A stretch of DNA of 64,000 bases from CAJCIT01 sp963771305 (GTDB lineage Bacteria; Acidobacteriota; Terriglobia; Bryobacterales; Bryobacteraceae). The stretch spans positions 1 to 64,000 of the forward strand of contig CAVYTS010000017.1 of assembly GCA_963771305.1 (NCBI GenBank), written 5' to 3'. The notes beneath the pieces are model-generated. The model saw only the letters and a list, made by a program, of their open reading frames with translations. It ran no database searches and had not been told where the DNA came from. Below, piece after piece: positions 16,743-24,535 of this stretch; position 1 is the stretch's first letter, and every line of letters starts with the position of its first letter. Position numbers and translations under genes: made by a program.

Positions 16743-17138
16743 CTACTTCTTCGGCGCGGCTGGGTCTTGTCCCTTCGGCGCAGGCGGAGCCGTTGGCGCC
16801 TGACCCGTTGGGGCCTGAGCCGGTTTGTTACTCAGAGGTACGGCCGCCGGCACTTTTCGCTGATACTTATCCAGCACGCTGCCACCGGTCGTAGCGCCTT
16901 GCTTTTGAGACATGATGGCCAATGAGAGAGCCGTGATCATGAACAAAACCGCCGCAATCGTGGTTGCCTTCGAGAGGATGGTATTGGCGCCGCGCGGTCC
17001 AAAAACCGTCTGCGATCCCATGCCACCGAATGCACCGGCGAGATCGGCTGCCTTACCACTTTGAAGCAGCACAACAATAATGAGAAAAAAGCAGATCACC
17101 ACGTGGATAAAGGTGACCGCGACGACAGCGTAATTCAT
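16743..17138 (-). CDS. secG: Preprotein translocase subunit SecG
   Basis: A 131-residue inner-membrane protein. Two transmembrane segments are clear: residues 6-27 (VVAVTFIHVVICFFLIIVVLL) and 55-80 (ATTIAAVLFMITALSLAIM), separated by the QSGKAADLAGAFGGMGSQTVFGPRG loop. This is the conserved SecG signature. SecG helps the SecYEG channel move proteins during SecA cycling. The C-terminal 45 residues are Pro- and Ala-rich, a common low-complexity tail in this phylum. The stop lies a few bases from the tRNA-derived tandem repeat. It marks the first core gene right of the island. Confidence 0.92.
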   Translation of the reverse strand: MNYAVVAVTFIHVVICFFLIIVVLLQSGKAADLAGAFGGMGSQTVFGPRGANTILSKATTIAAVLFMITALSLAIMSQKQGATTGGSVLDKYQRKVPAAVPLSNKPAQAPTGQAPTAPPAPKGQDPAAPKK

Positions 17139-17269
17139 ACGAAAATCCAGTATAGCAAGCGGAGGGCTTCTCGCATCGGGAGGCGCGGCGGCGGTCCAGC
17201 CTTACTTCCGGGTTTGAATGAGATTTCAGGTCGGGATGTCAGACTAGTCAAGTAGGTAAGGCACGTTTT

Positions 17270-17944
17270 ATGAGTGACATACCAGAACATCCCGGCGTCC
17301 GCCTTTCGCTCGCTAATCTGCGCCTCATTTACGCCCGGGAAACCCTGTCCGAAGCGGCCGTCAACCCGGATCCGATTATGCAGTTCAAGCATTGGTTCGA
17401 CCAAGCTTTGGAAGCGCAACTTATTGAGCCCAATGCTATGGCGCTGGCGACGGTTTCCGCAGACGGCCGGCCGTCAGCCCGCATGGTCCTATTAAAGGAG
17501 ATCGACGGCCGGGACTTCGTCTTTTACACCAACTACGAGAGCCGGAAAGGCCAGGAACTGGCGGCTAACCCCTACGCGGCGCTGGTCTTCTACTGGGCGG
17601 AGCTGGAGCGCCAAATTCGCATCGAGGGAGAAGCCGGGAAAGTTCCGCAGGCTCGCTCGGAAGCCTACTTTGACACACGTCCCCGGGGAAGCCAGCTGGG
17701 GGCATGGGCCTCTCATCAGAGCCAGGTCGTGGGTTCCAAGGCAGACTTGGAACGGAAGCTTGCGGAGTTGCGGGCGCAGTACCAGGGTTCAGCGCCGGTT
17801 CCTGCGCCCGGGTTCTGGGGTGGGTTTCGTGTCAAGCCGGTGAGAATTGAGTTCTGGCAAGGCCGCCCGGACCGCCTGCACGACCGCTTGCAATACAGCC
17901 TGACGGAGGATGGAAGTTGGCGGGTCGAGAGGCTTTCGCCGTGA
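17270..17944 (+). CDS. pdxH: Pyridoxamine 5'-phosphate oxidase
   Basis: A 224-residue FMN oxidase that converts pyridoxamine or pyridoxine phosphate to pyridoxal phosphate in the cytoplasm. Visible motifs: MALATVSADGRPSARMVLLKEID, FVFYTNYESRKGQEL, FYWAELERQIRIEG, SQLGAWASHQSQV, and the C-terminal EFWQGRPDRLHDR signature. Length and motif order are those of a full-length PdxH. The ATG start is preceded by an A/G-rich stretch. It is followed after 32 bases by lolA on the same strand, but the two are not functionally linked. Transcription probably starts in the short gap between it and the divergent secG gene. Confidence 0.95.
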   Translation: MSDIPEHPGVRLSLANLRLIYARETLSEAAVNPDPIMQFKHWFDQALEAQLIEPNAMALATVSADGRPSARMVLLKEIDGRDFVFYTNYESRKGQELAANPYAALVFYWAELERQIRIEGEAGKVPQARSEAYFDTRPRGSQLGAWASHQSQVVGSKADLERKLAELRAQYQGSAPVPAPGFWGGFRVKPVRIEFWQGRPDRLHDRLQYSLTEDGSWRVERLSP

Positions 17945-17976
17945 ATTCGAACCATTGTGCGCGTTTTCCAGGTCCC

Positions 17977-18690
17977 ATGCGTCTAGAACCTTTAGTGACA
18001 CTTCCCGGTTTCCAGCGGGCTCTCTCGATCCTCGCCGTTCTCGCCTTATTCCTCATCGGGAGTTGCCCCGGTGCGTTCGCGGCCGGTAAACCCACGAATC
18101 CTCAGGTCGACACGCTGATCAATCAGGTGGAGAGCCACTACAACCGGGCGCAGACCTTGGCAGTCGATTTTACCGAGACGTTTACAGTCCAGGGACGGGT
18201 ACGCAAGCCCGAGTCCGGTACGCTGACCCTTCGAAAGCCGGGCCGCATGCGTTGGGATTATTCGCAGCCCACCGGCAAGGTTTTCGTCTCTGATGGCAAA
18301 ACGATTTACCTATATACTGCCGACGACAAGCGAGTGGAGCGGTCATCCCTCAAAGCTAGCGAAGACATGCGTGCACCCATGGCGTTTCTACTAGGTCGCC
18401 TGGAGTTGAAAAAGGAGTTTACTTCCTTTGATACTCGTCCTGCCGAGGGAGGAACATGGCTGGACGCCACCGCCAAGAACGACCGCGTGCCTTACGAAAA
18501 GATTCAGATGTTGATTGGCGCCGGCGGTTCCATACGCCAGCTCAGAATCCTGGGACGCGACGATTCCCAGCTCTCGTTTCTGTTTGCCAACGAAACTGTG
18601 AATCCGGCGCTCAACAATAAGCTGTTTGAGTTCGCCATTCCGGATGGCGCGGAAGTGGTGGATGCCGTGACGGCTGGGCAGGAGAACTAG
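17977..18690 (+). CDS. lolA: Outer-membrane lipoprotein carrier LolA
   Basis: A 237-residue secreted protein. I take the ATG at 17977, since an upstream frame start at 17917 would overlap pdxH and put extra residues before the signal peptide. Residues 10-35 form a signal (SILAVLALFLIGSCPGAFAA). The mature part has the LolA pattern: VDTLINQVESHYNRAQTLAVDF, GTLTLRKPGRMRWDYSQPTGKVFVSDGKTIYLY, then the PMAFLLGRLELKKEF region. LolA carries lipoproteins across the periplasm from LolCDE to the outer membrane. It ends one codon before the GTG of gspF, so it may be part of the secretion operon's transcript. Confidence 0.9.
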   Translation: MRLEPLVTLPGFQRALSILAVLALFLIGSCPGAFAAGKPTNPQVDTLINQVESHYNRAQTLAVDFTETFTVQGRVRKPESGTLTLRKPGRMRWDYSQPTGKVFVSDGKTIYLYTADDKRVERSSLKASEDMRAPMAFLLGRLELKKEFTSFDTRPAEGGTWLDATAKNDRVPYEKIQMLIGAGGSIRQLRILGRDDSQLSFLFANETVNPALNNKLFEFAIPDGAEVVDAVTAGQEN

Positions 18691-19899
18691 GTGGCCGAGT
18701 TCCTATTGAGATACGCCGATGCCCGCGGCCAGGTGCATGAGCAGCTTGCCGAGGCGGCCACGGAACGCGATGCCCGCGAGCGTTTTGCGCAACAAGGCTT
18801 TCTTGTCTACTCGGTTCGTGCCCGCGACCTGAGTGCCCGTCTGGGCGGATTTCAGATCCGGCGCAAGGTAGTCAACCTGGAGAAGTTTCTGATCTTCAAC
18901 CAGCAGTTCGTGACCCTGATTCGAGCCGGCCTGCCGATTTTGAAAGGGCTGGATCTGCTGGCTGACCGGCTGACCGATCCTCAGTTGGGCCGCCATATCA
19001 AGGCAGTCCGCGACGAGGTGAAAACCGGTACCACCCTTTCCGATGCGTTCGCCAAGCAACACGTGTTCCCACCCATCTACGTCACCACCATATTGGCGGG
19101 TGAGCGGAGCGGTTCGCTGGTCGAGGTGCTCGACCGCTTCCTTACCTATCAGAGGCTCACGCTCGCAGTGCGAAAGAAACTGCTTTTGTCGCTGATGTAT
19201 CCAGCCTTGCTGCTCGTCTTGGTTGCGGCACTGATCGTATTCCTGGTGACTTACGTGGTCCCGAACTTCGCCGAGCTGTACAAGAGCATGCAGGCGAAGC
19301 TTCCGGCGCCCACGCGGATCCTGATCGCGGTCGGCACCACCGCGCGCAGCTACATTCTGTTGGGATTCGCTGTCTTAGTCGCTGCGGCGGTCGGCGGCTG
19401 GCTGTGGTCGAGACGCGAGTCTGCCCAGGAGACGCTCGACAAAGTGAGGCGGCGCATGCCAATCTTTGGCGAAATCTGGACCAAGTATCAGGTAGCCCAG
19501 TTCGCTCGCGTGTTGAGCACTTTGCTGATTGGCGGTATTCCGCTGACCCAGGCGCTTTCGACATCTGGCCAGAGTCTGGGTACCGTTCTGATGAAGAAAG
19601 CGCTCGAACGGGCGTCCACCCTGGTGCGGGAAGGCAAGTCCCTGTCGGAGAGTCTCAACGAAACGGGCATCTTCCCATCGCTTTCAATTGACATGATGGA
19701 GGTAGGAGAATCCACCGGCGCGTTGCCACAAATGCTGAACAGCGTCGCGGAGTTTTATGAAGACGATGTGTCCACGAAAACGTCGGCAGCTTTATCGCTT
19801 ATTGAGCCTGCCATCATGATCTTTATGGGGATCTTCGTCGCCTTCGTGCTGGTAGCGCTATATCTACCTATATTCTCGTTGGCGGATTCGATTCGATAA
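18691..19899 (+). CDS. gspF: Type II secretion/type IV pilus inner-membrane platform protein (GspF/PilC family)
   Basis: A 402-residue polytopic inner-membrane protein that forms the platform on which the secretion ATPase acts. A GTG start directly follows the lolA stop. Landmarks: FLIFNQQFVTLIRAGLPILKGLDLL and ILAGERSGSLVEVLDRF near 60-135, a first membrane helix LMYPALLLVLVAALIVFLVTYV, a second repeat ARVLSTLLIGGIPLTQAL with VGESTGALPQML, and a terminal helix IEPAIMIFMGIFVAFVLVALYLPIFSLADSIR. The two GspF domain repeats are complete. It is followed 2 bases later by gspE. Confidence 0.93.
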   Translation: MAEFLLRYADARGQVHEQLAEAATERDARERFAQQGFLVYSVRARDLSARLGGFQIRRKVVNLEKFLIFNQQFVTLIRAGLPILKGLDLLADRLTDPQLGRHIKAVRDEVKTGTTLSDAFAKQHVFPPIYVTTILAGERSGSLVEVLDRFLTYQRLTLAVRKKLLLSLMYPALLLVLVAALIVFLVTYVVPNFAELYKSMQAKLPAPTRILIAVGTTARSYILLGFAVLVAAAVGGWLWSRRESAQETLDKVRRRMPIFGEIWTKYQVAQFARVLSTLLIGGIPLTQALSTSGQSLGTVLMKKALERASTLVREGKSLSESLNETGIFPSLSIDMMEVGESTGALPQMLNSVAEFYEDDVSTKTSAALSLIEPAIMIFMGIFVAFVLVALYLPIFSLADSIR

Positions 19900-19901
19900 C
19901 C

Positions 19902-21521
19902 ATGGCGACTGAAACGATAAAGCTCAAAGAACCCGGGGAGGAACTCGAGCAGGCGCAAGCACTGGCCCGGCGTTATCGCTGCGAATTCATTGATCTGAAG
20001 TCGGCCTTCATCGATCACGAACTGTTCCGCACCGTTCCGGTCGACCTGATGTTCCGCTTCCATTTCGTGCCCCTCCGGGACACGGCAGGTACGCTCGAGA
20101 TCGCGTTGTCCGATCCGCGTCAAGTGGTCTTCATGGATGAGTTGTCGCTACTGCTTGGGCGCAAGCTGCGGGTGAAGGTCGCGACCTATTCCCAGATTTC
20201 TGACCTGCTCAAGAAGACCGAACAATCCCAGCGCGTGCTCGAAGAAGTAACGGAAGGCTTCACGCTAGACGTGGTTAGTGAAGAGAACGCGGACGAGACG
20301 CTCTCGATTGACCGCCTTACCTCCGACGACAGCAACATCGCGCCGGTCATCAAACTGGTGGATACCACCATATTTAATGCGCTAGAGCGGCGCGCCAGCG
20401 ATATCCACATTGAAACGCGCGACCAGGAAGTGGCGATCAAGTACCGCATCGACGGCGTGCTGCAGTACGCGATGAACCCGATCTCTAAAGAATGGCACTC
20501 GGCGGTGATCTCGCGCATCAAGGTCATGAGCGAGCTCGACATCGCCGAACGCCGCGTTCCGCAGGACGGCCGTTTTCGGGTTCGCTATAAAGGCCGGCTG
20601 ATCGATTTTCGCGTCTCGGTCATGCCCACCATCCACGGCGAAGACGCCGTGCTCCGCGTGCTTGATAAGGAGTCGATGAGCGAGAAGTTCTCCAAGCTCT
20701 CGCTCGACGTGGTGGGCTTTGCCGAGCAGGATCTGGTGAAGTTCCGCCGCTACATTAAGGAGCCGTACGGCATGGTGCTGGTGACCGGGCCAACCGGGTC
20801 GGGCAAAACCACCACCCTTTATGCCGCGCTGAGTGAAATCAAGAACGACGAAGACAAGATCATCACCATCGAAGATCCGGTGGAATACCAGATCAAGGGA
20901 ATCACCCAGATCCCAGTGAATGAGAAGAAGGGGCTGACCTTTGCGCGCGGATTGCGATCGATTCTGCGTCACGATCCGGACAAGATTCTAGTGGGTGAGA
21001 TCCGCGATCAGGAGACGGCGCAGATTGCCATCAATGCGGCGCTCACCGGCCACTTGGTATTCACTACGGTCCATGCCAACAACGTGCTCGATGTGTTGGG
21101 GCGCTTCTTGAACATGGGGGTCGAACCTTACAACTTCGTCTCGGCCCTCAATTGCATCCTCGCGCAGCGCCTGGTGCGTGTGATTTGCCCGCATTGCCGG
21201 GTCCGGGTCAACTACGATGAATCCTATTTGGTGGAGAGCGCGCTGGACTTGAAAACCTGGTCGTCGTTCGAGTTTTTCGAAGGACGAGGCTGCATGGAGT
21301 GTTCGGGCACCGGCTTCCGCGGCCGAACCGCCATCCACGAGTTGCTGAACTTGAGCGAACCGATTCGGGAAATGATTCTAGACAAGCGGCCGGCGTCGGA
21401 GATCAAGCGGATTGCGCGCGATGAGGGCATGGGCTTCCTGCGGGAGTCGGCCATCGACCGTGTGCGCCAAGGCGTTACCACGCTGCGCGAGATCAATAAA
21501 GTGACGTTCATTGAAAGCTAG
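19902..21521 (+). CDS. gspE: Type II secretion/pilus assembly ATPase GspE (PilB family)
   Basis: A 539-residue secretion ATPase. The N-terminal domain (1-150) is the GspE/PilB N1-type fold. The ATPase has Walker A GPTGSGKTTTLYA, the Asp-box IITIEDPVEYQ, Walker B ILRHDPDKILVGEIRD, and the His box TGHLVFTTVHANN. Near 430-465 the tetracysteine zinc motif is present: CPHCRV and CMECSGTGFRGR. It powers assembly of the pseudopilus. Full length and all motifs suggest an active enzyme. It is the third gene of the operon and sits between the platform gene and the PilM-like gene. Confidence 0.95.
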   Translation: MATETIKLKEPGEELEQAQALARRYRCEFIDLKSAFIDHELFRTVPVDLMFRFHFVPLRDTAGTLEIALSDPRQVVFMDELSLLLGRKLRVKVATYSQISDLLKKTEQSQRVLEEVTEGFTLDVVSEENADETLSIDRLTSDDSNIAPVIKLVDTTIFNALERRASDIHIETRDQEVAIKYRIDGVLQYAMNPISKEWHSAVISRIKVMSELDIAERRVPQDGRFRVRYKGRLIDFRVSVMPTIHGEDAVLRVLDKESMSEKFSKLSLDVVGFAEQDLVKFRRYIKEPYGMVLVTGPTGSGKTTTLYAALSEIKNDEDKIITIEDPVEYQIKGITQIPVNEKKGLTFARGLRSILRHDPDKILVGEIRDQETAQIAINAALTGHLVFTTVHANNVLDVLGRFLNMGVEPYNFVSALNCILAQRLVRVICPHCRVRVNYDESYLVESALDLKTWSSFEFFEGRGCMECSGTGFRGRTAIHELLNLSEPIREMILDKRPASEIKRIARDEGMGFLRESAIDRVRQGVTTLREINKVTFIES

Positions 21522-21530
21522 GTAGATCGC

Positions 21531-22484
21531 GTGTCCCCCATCCAGTTCGTCAAGCGTCTTGTCTCCGAGCCCGCGCCCGATTACCTGTTCGAAATGAGCG
21601 AAGGCGCATTGGCGTCGGTGTTGCCATCAGACCCTTCTGCGATTCATGAAGAAAAAGTGGCGCCGCAGTCACTCGCGGTTTCGCCCGCATCGTCGAATCT
21701 CGTGAATCCGGAGGCCTATCGTTTGGCGCTGGCCAAGCTCGCACCGTTGACCAACGGCCGCAAGCCGAGCGCGGCGCTGGTGGTGCCGGACTACGCGCTG
21801 CGCATGGCGATTCTCGATTTCGACCAATGGCCGGATAGCGAAGAACAGCGCTTGGCGCTGGTTCGGTTTCGGCTGCGCAAGAGCCTGCCGTTTGCCATCG
21901 AAGAGGCCCAGGTGTCTTTCGCGCCGCAGAGCAGGGAGGCTGGGAAATTGGAGGTTCTGACGGTGGCCATCGACCGCCGTATTCTCAGCGAGTACGAGGA
22001 CCTGTTCACGGCGAGCGGCTTTCGCGTTGGCTTGGTTGTGCCATCGAGTGTTGCATGCCTGCCCTTGTGCCCAGCGGCTACGTCCGCGCCTGCCTCTTCT
22101 TCGGGGCGGCCCGGCGTGGCGCTTCTGCTGAAGCTGAGTGGGGCCATCTTAACGACTATGCTGCTGGACGGCGATAAGATCCGGCTCATCCGCTGCGTTG
22201 ATTTCTCGGAACCGTTTTCGGAAGAACAGCCTACGCCTACGCACACCTTCTCGATCATCGACGACACCATGCCGGTGATGCAACAGACCATCGCGTACGC
22301 GGAGGATGAACTGGGGCGGAATGTGAATCGTCTGCTTTTGGCCGGCTTCGGCCAGAATGCAGCCGCCATCGGCGAATTGGCGGGCAGTGAGTTCCAGGTG
22401 AAATGGGAGTTCCTCCGGTCGCGCTTCGCGCCGGCGCAGGATTATGCAGGCTTGTTGGGCCTGCTGGAGCAGTACGCAGCATGA
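21531..22484 (+). CDS. PilM/GspL-like actin-fold secretion protein
   Basis: A 317-residue protein with a GTG start 9 bases after gspE. It has no membrane helix, and reads like the cytoplasmic PilM/GspL actin-like domain: ALVVPDYALRMAILDFDQWPDSEEQRLALVRFRLRKSLPFAIEEAQVSF near 83-130 is the common region, followed by RRILSEYEDLFTASGF and VALLLKLSGAILTTMLLDG. In pili this protein scaffolds the inner-membrane complex by binding PilN. Its final codon overlaps the start of the pilN-like gene (ATGA), showing coupling. Sequence similarity to well-studied PilM is low, so the name is by fold pattern and position. Confidence 0.75.
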   Translation: MSPIQFVKRLVSEPAPDYLFEMSEGALASVLPSDPSAIHEEKVAPQSLAVSPASSNLVNPEAYRLALAKLAPLTNGRKPSAALVVPDYALRMAILDFDQWPDSEEQRLALVRFRLRKSLPFAIEEAQVSFAPQSREAGKLEVLTVAIDRRILSEYEDLFTASGFRVGLVVPSSVACLPLCPAATSAPASSSGRPGVALLLKLSGAILTTMLLDGDKIRLIRCVDFSEPFSEEQPTPTHTFSIIDDTMPVMQQTIAYAEDELGRNVNRLLLAGFGQNAAAIGELAGSEFQVKWEFLRSRFAPAQDYAGLLGLLEQYAA

Positions 22485-23077
22485 TGCGCAATCCGATCAT
22501 TACAATCAATCTGGCATCGGAGCCGTTCCGGCGCGAACGAGCCCGGAATGCGGCCCTGGTCGGCGCCTGCGTGGTTCTGTCGGTTTCACTCATTACGCTG
22601 GTCAGCTTGGTGTTCCACGAGCGCGGGCGGGCCGCCAAGCTGCGCCAGGAGATTGACGTCCAGCGCATTGATTTGGCGAAGTACCAACGCGAACAAGGAC
22701 GTTTTCGCGGCATTCTGGGCAGGCCGGAGAACGCCGATGTGTTCTCCGAAAGCGCCTTCCTGAACCAGTTGATCGCGCGCCGCGCCGTGAGTTGGACCAT
22801 GGTATTCGACGATCTGCAAACCGTGCTGCCCTACAACGTACGGCTGGTTTCGATTCGGCTCCCTCAGGTAGCAGCGGGTGATGACACTGCCTCCAATCAC
22901 ATTCAGCTCGACATGATTGTGGGCGCCGAAAAGCAGGAAGCGGTCATCGATCTGCTGCAGCGGTTGGAGCAGTCGCCCCGTTTCGGTTCCGCTGCGCTGG
23001 TAAGCCAGCAGCCGCCGGCGCAAAATGAGCCGTTTTTTCGTTATCGGGTCTCCGTTCCCTATGTTCAAAAGTTTTAA
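22481..23077 (+). CDS. PilN-like fimbrial assembly protein
   Basis: About 198 residues from the ATG at 22481, which overlaps the preceding stop. INLASEPFRRERARNAALVGACVVLSVSLITLVSLVFHERG is the classic PilN start: a short cytoplasmic INL(A/L)xxxxR box that docks on PilM, then one membrane helix (about 22-42). The periplasmic remainder starts with a coiled-coil (RAAKLRQEIDVQRIDLAKY) and ends in a ferredoxin-like domain. PilN and PilO form the heterodimeric inner-membrane alignment ring. The stop overlaps the next gene's start region by 17 bases, so it is coupled to it. Confidence 0.78.
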   Translation: MMRNPIITINLASEPFRRERARNAALVGACVVLSVSLITLVSLVFHERGRAAKLRQEIDVQRIDLAKYQREQGRFRGILGRPENADVFSESAFLNQLIARRAVSWTMVFDDLQTVLPYNVRLVSIRLPQVAAGDDTASNHIQLDMIVGAEKQEAVIDLLQRLEQSPRFGSAALVSQQPPAQNEPFFRYRVSVPYVQKF

Positions 23078-23816
23078 GCAACGGATCACTTCGGAACTGG
23101 GCGCCCGCACCGCAACGCGTGGGGCCGCTTTCTGGCTTCAGGCGACTGCGGCCACACTGCTGCTGTTGAACTTGATCGCGCTGTACTTCTACTTTGCGCC
23201 TCCCGGGGGTTCGCGTCGCGATCTGACGGCGCAGTCGGCCCAGATCCATCGTCAGGTGGTGACGTCGCGCTTCGGGGCGCAACGGCTGGAGACGGTTTCC
23301 AATAAGGTCCAACTGGCCGAAACCCAGACCACTACTTTCGAAAGCAAGTATTTCCTCGCCGGCCGGGAAGCCTATCGCAAGATGTTTTCCGATCTCGAAA
23401 AACTGACTCAGGAAGCCGGCATCCAGCAACGCGACGGTGTGTTTACTGAGGAACCCATCGAGGGATCGACGGACCTCACCTTGCTGAATCTCTCGGTGAA
23501 TCTCGACGGAACGTATTCAGATCTGATGCATTTCCTCAACGGGGTGGACCACGCGCCCAGTTTGCTGATTCTTGATTCGCTCAACGCGGCGCCGCAACAA
23601 GGCACGGAGCGGCTGAACCTCGCGGTGAAGTTCCTGACCATCATGCGGGAAGCTCCCGCGGGCGCGCCAATTCCAACCACTGCGTCTCCTGCGGCAGTAT
23701 CCACTCCCGCCCATGCGTCTCCCGCGGCAGCGGCCACTCCCACCCCCTCGCCTGTGGCTCACGTGCCCGGGCCAACTAATGCGAAAACGCCTCCTGCCCC
23801 TGGAGCAAAGCCATGA
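23061..23816 (+). CDS. PilO-like fimbrial assembly protein
   Basis: About 251 residues from the ATG at 23061. An upstream start is in frame but would overlap pilN more. One membrane helix at about 24-46 (LQATAATLLLLNLIALYFYF) follows a short cytoplasmic segment. The periplasmic part has a coiled-coil and the PilO pattern FSDLEKLTQEAGIQQRDGVFTEEP with a ferredoxin-like fold (LLNLSVNLDGTYSDLMHFLNGVD). The last 55 residues are Ala/Pro/Thr-rich. It pairs with the PilN-like protein in the inner-membrane ring. It overlaps the next gene by 4 bases. Confidence 0.75.
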   Translation: MFKSFKQRITSELGARTATRGAAFWLQATAATLLLLNLIALYFYFAPPGGSRRDLTAQSAQIHRQVVTSRFGAQRLETVSNKVQLAETQTTTFESKYFLAGREAYRKMFSDLEKLTQEAGIQQRDGVFTEEPIEGSTDLTLLNLSVNLDGTYSDLMHFLNGVDHAPSLLILDSLNAAPQQGTERLNLAVKFLTIMREAPAGAPIPTTASPAAVSTPAHASPAAAATPTPSPVAHVPGPTNAKTPPAPGAKP

Positions 23817-24535
23817 GTGCAGCAACCACCTCGGCAAAACTGAAGCTGGGAGCCGAGCCGAAGAAGCTGGCGCTGCTAGGGCTCTTTCTCGTGATCGCGC
23901 TTGTGCTCTGGATTCGGGCGTATACCAGTTCTGGCGATGTTCCGGCCTCGTCCCCCGCTTCTTCGACCGAAACCGTCGCCACGCCGAAGAACGTACCAAT
24001 TGCCGAACCACCCGCCGCCGGACAACCACGGACGCGTCCCCGCCGTCGCTTGCAGAGCGCCAATGACCGTGGTGCTTTCAAGATAAGCTACATCGACCCG
24101 ACGCACGGCGACGTTGACCCGACTTTACGCCTCGATCTGCTCGAGCGGCTGGGCAGCGTGAAAATGGCCGGGGCCGGACGAAGTCTGTTTACCATGGGTA
24201 CTAAGCCGATCGCTCCGGAAGAAGCGAAAGCGACGGGGCCGATCATTAATCCGGCTCCGAAGCCCAATCCCGCAGCGCCGGCCGTCGTCCAAGGCCCTCC
24301 ACCGCCCGCTCCGCTCGCGCTTAAGTTCTATGGCTACATCCGCCCCGCAACGCCAGGCGCGCCGAGGCGAGGCTTCTTCCTGGATGGTGACGTGATCCTG
24401 GTCGCTACGGAAGGTGAGATTCTCAAGCTGCACTACCGCATCGTCAGCCTCAAGGAAAACCGCGCTACCTTCGAAGATACGAACACCAAGACCCAGCAGG
24501 ACGTAGCCTTGACTCCGGAGGCCCATGAGAACTAG
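23813..24535 (+). CDS. GspC/PilP-like inner-membrane protein
   Basis: A 240-residue protein. A short cytoplasmic start leads to one membrane helix (KLALLGLFLVIALVLWIRAY, about 18-37). A Pro/Ala-rich linker of some 120 residues follows, then a compact beta domain near 155-235 (LALKFYGYIRPATPGAPRRGFFLDGDVILVATEGEIL, LHYRIVSLKENRATFED). That layout is seen in PilP and GspC HR domains, which connect the inner-membrane complex to the outer-membrane secretin. No secretin gene is in the window, so the partner must be elsewhere. The gene overlaps neighbours by 4 and 11 bases. Confidence 0.65.
   Translation: MSAATTSAKLKLGAEPKKLALLGLFLVIALVLWIRAYTSSGDVPASSPASSTETVATPKNVPIAEPPAAGQPRTRPRRRLQSANDRGAFKISYIDPTHGDVDPTLRLDLLERLGSVKMAGAGRSLFTMGTKPIAPEEAKATGPIINPAPKPNPAAPAVVQGPPPPAPLALKFYGYIRPATPGAPRRGFFLDGDVILVATEGEILKLHYRIVSLKENRATFEDTNTKTQQDVALTPEAHEN

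Noticed and set aside
17917..17976. Upstream start of the LolA frame
   Set aside because: It would overlap pdxH and place 20 extra residues before a normal signal peptide.
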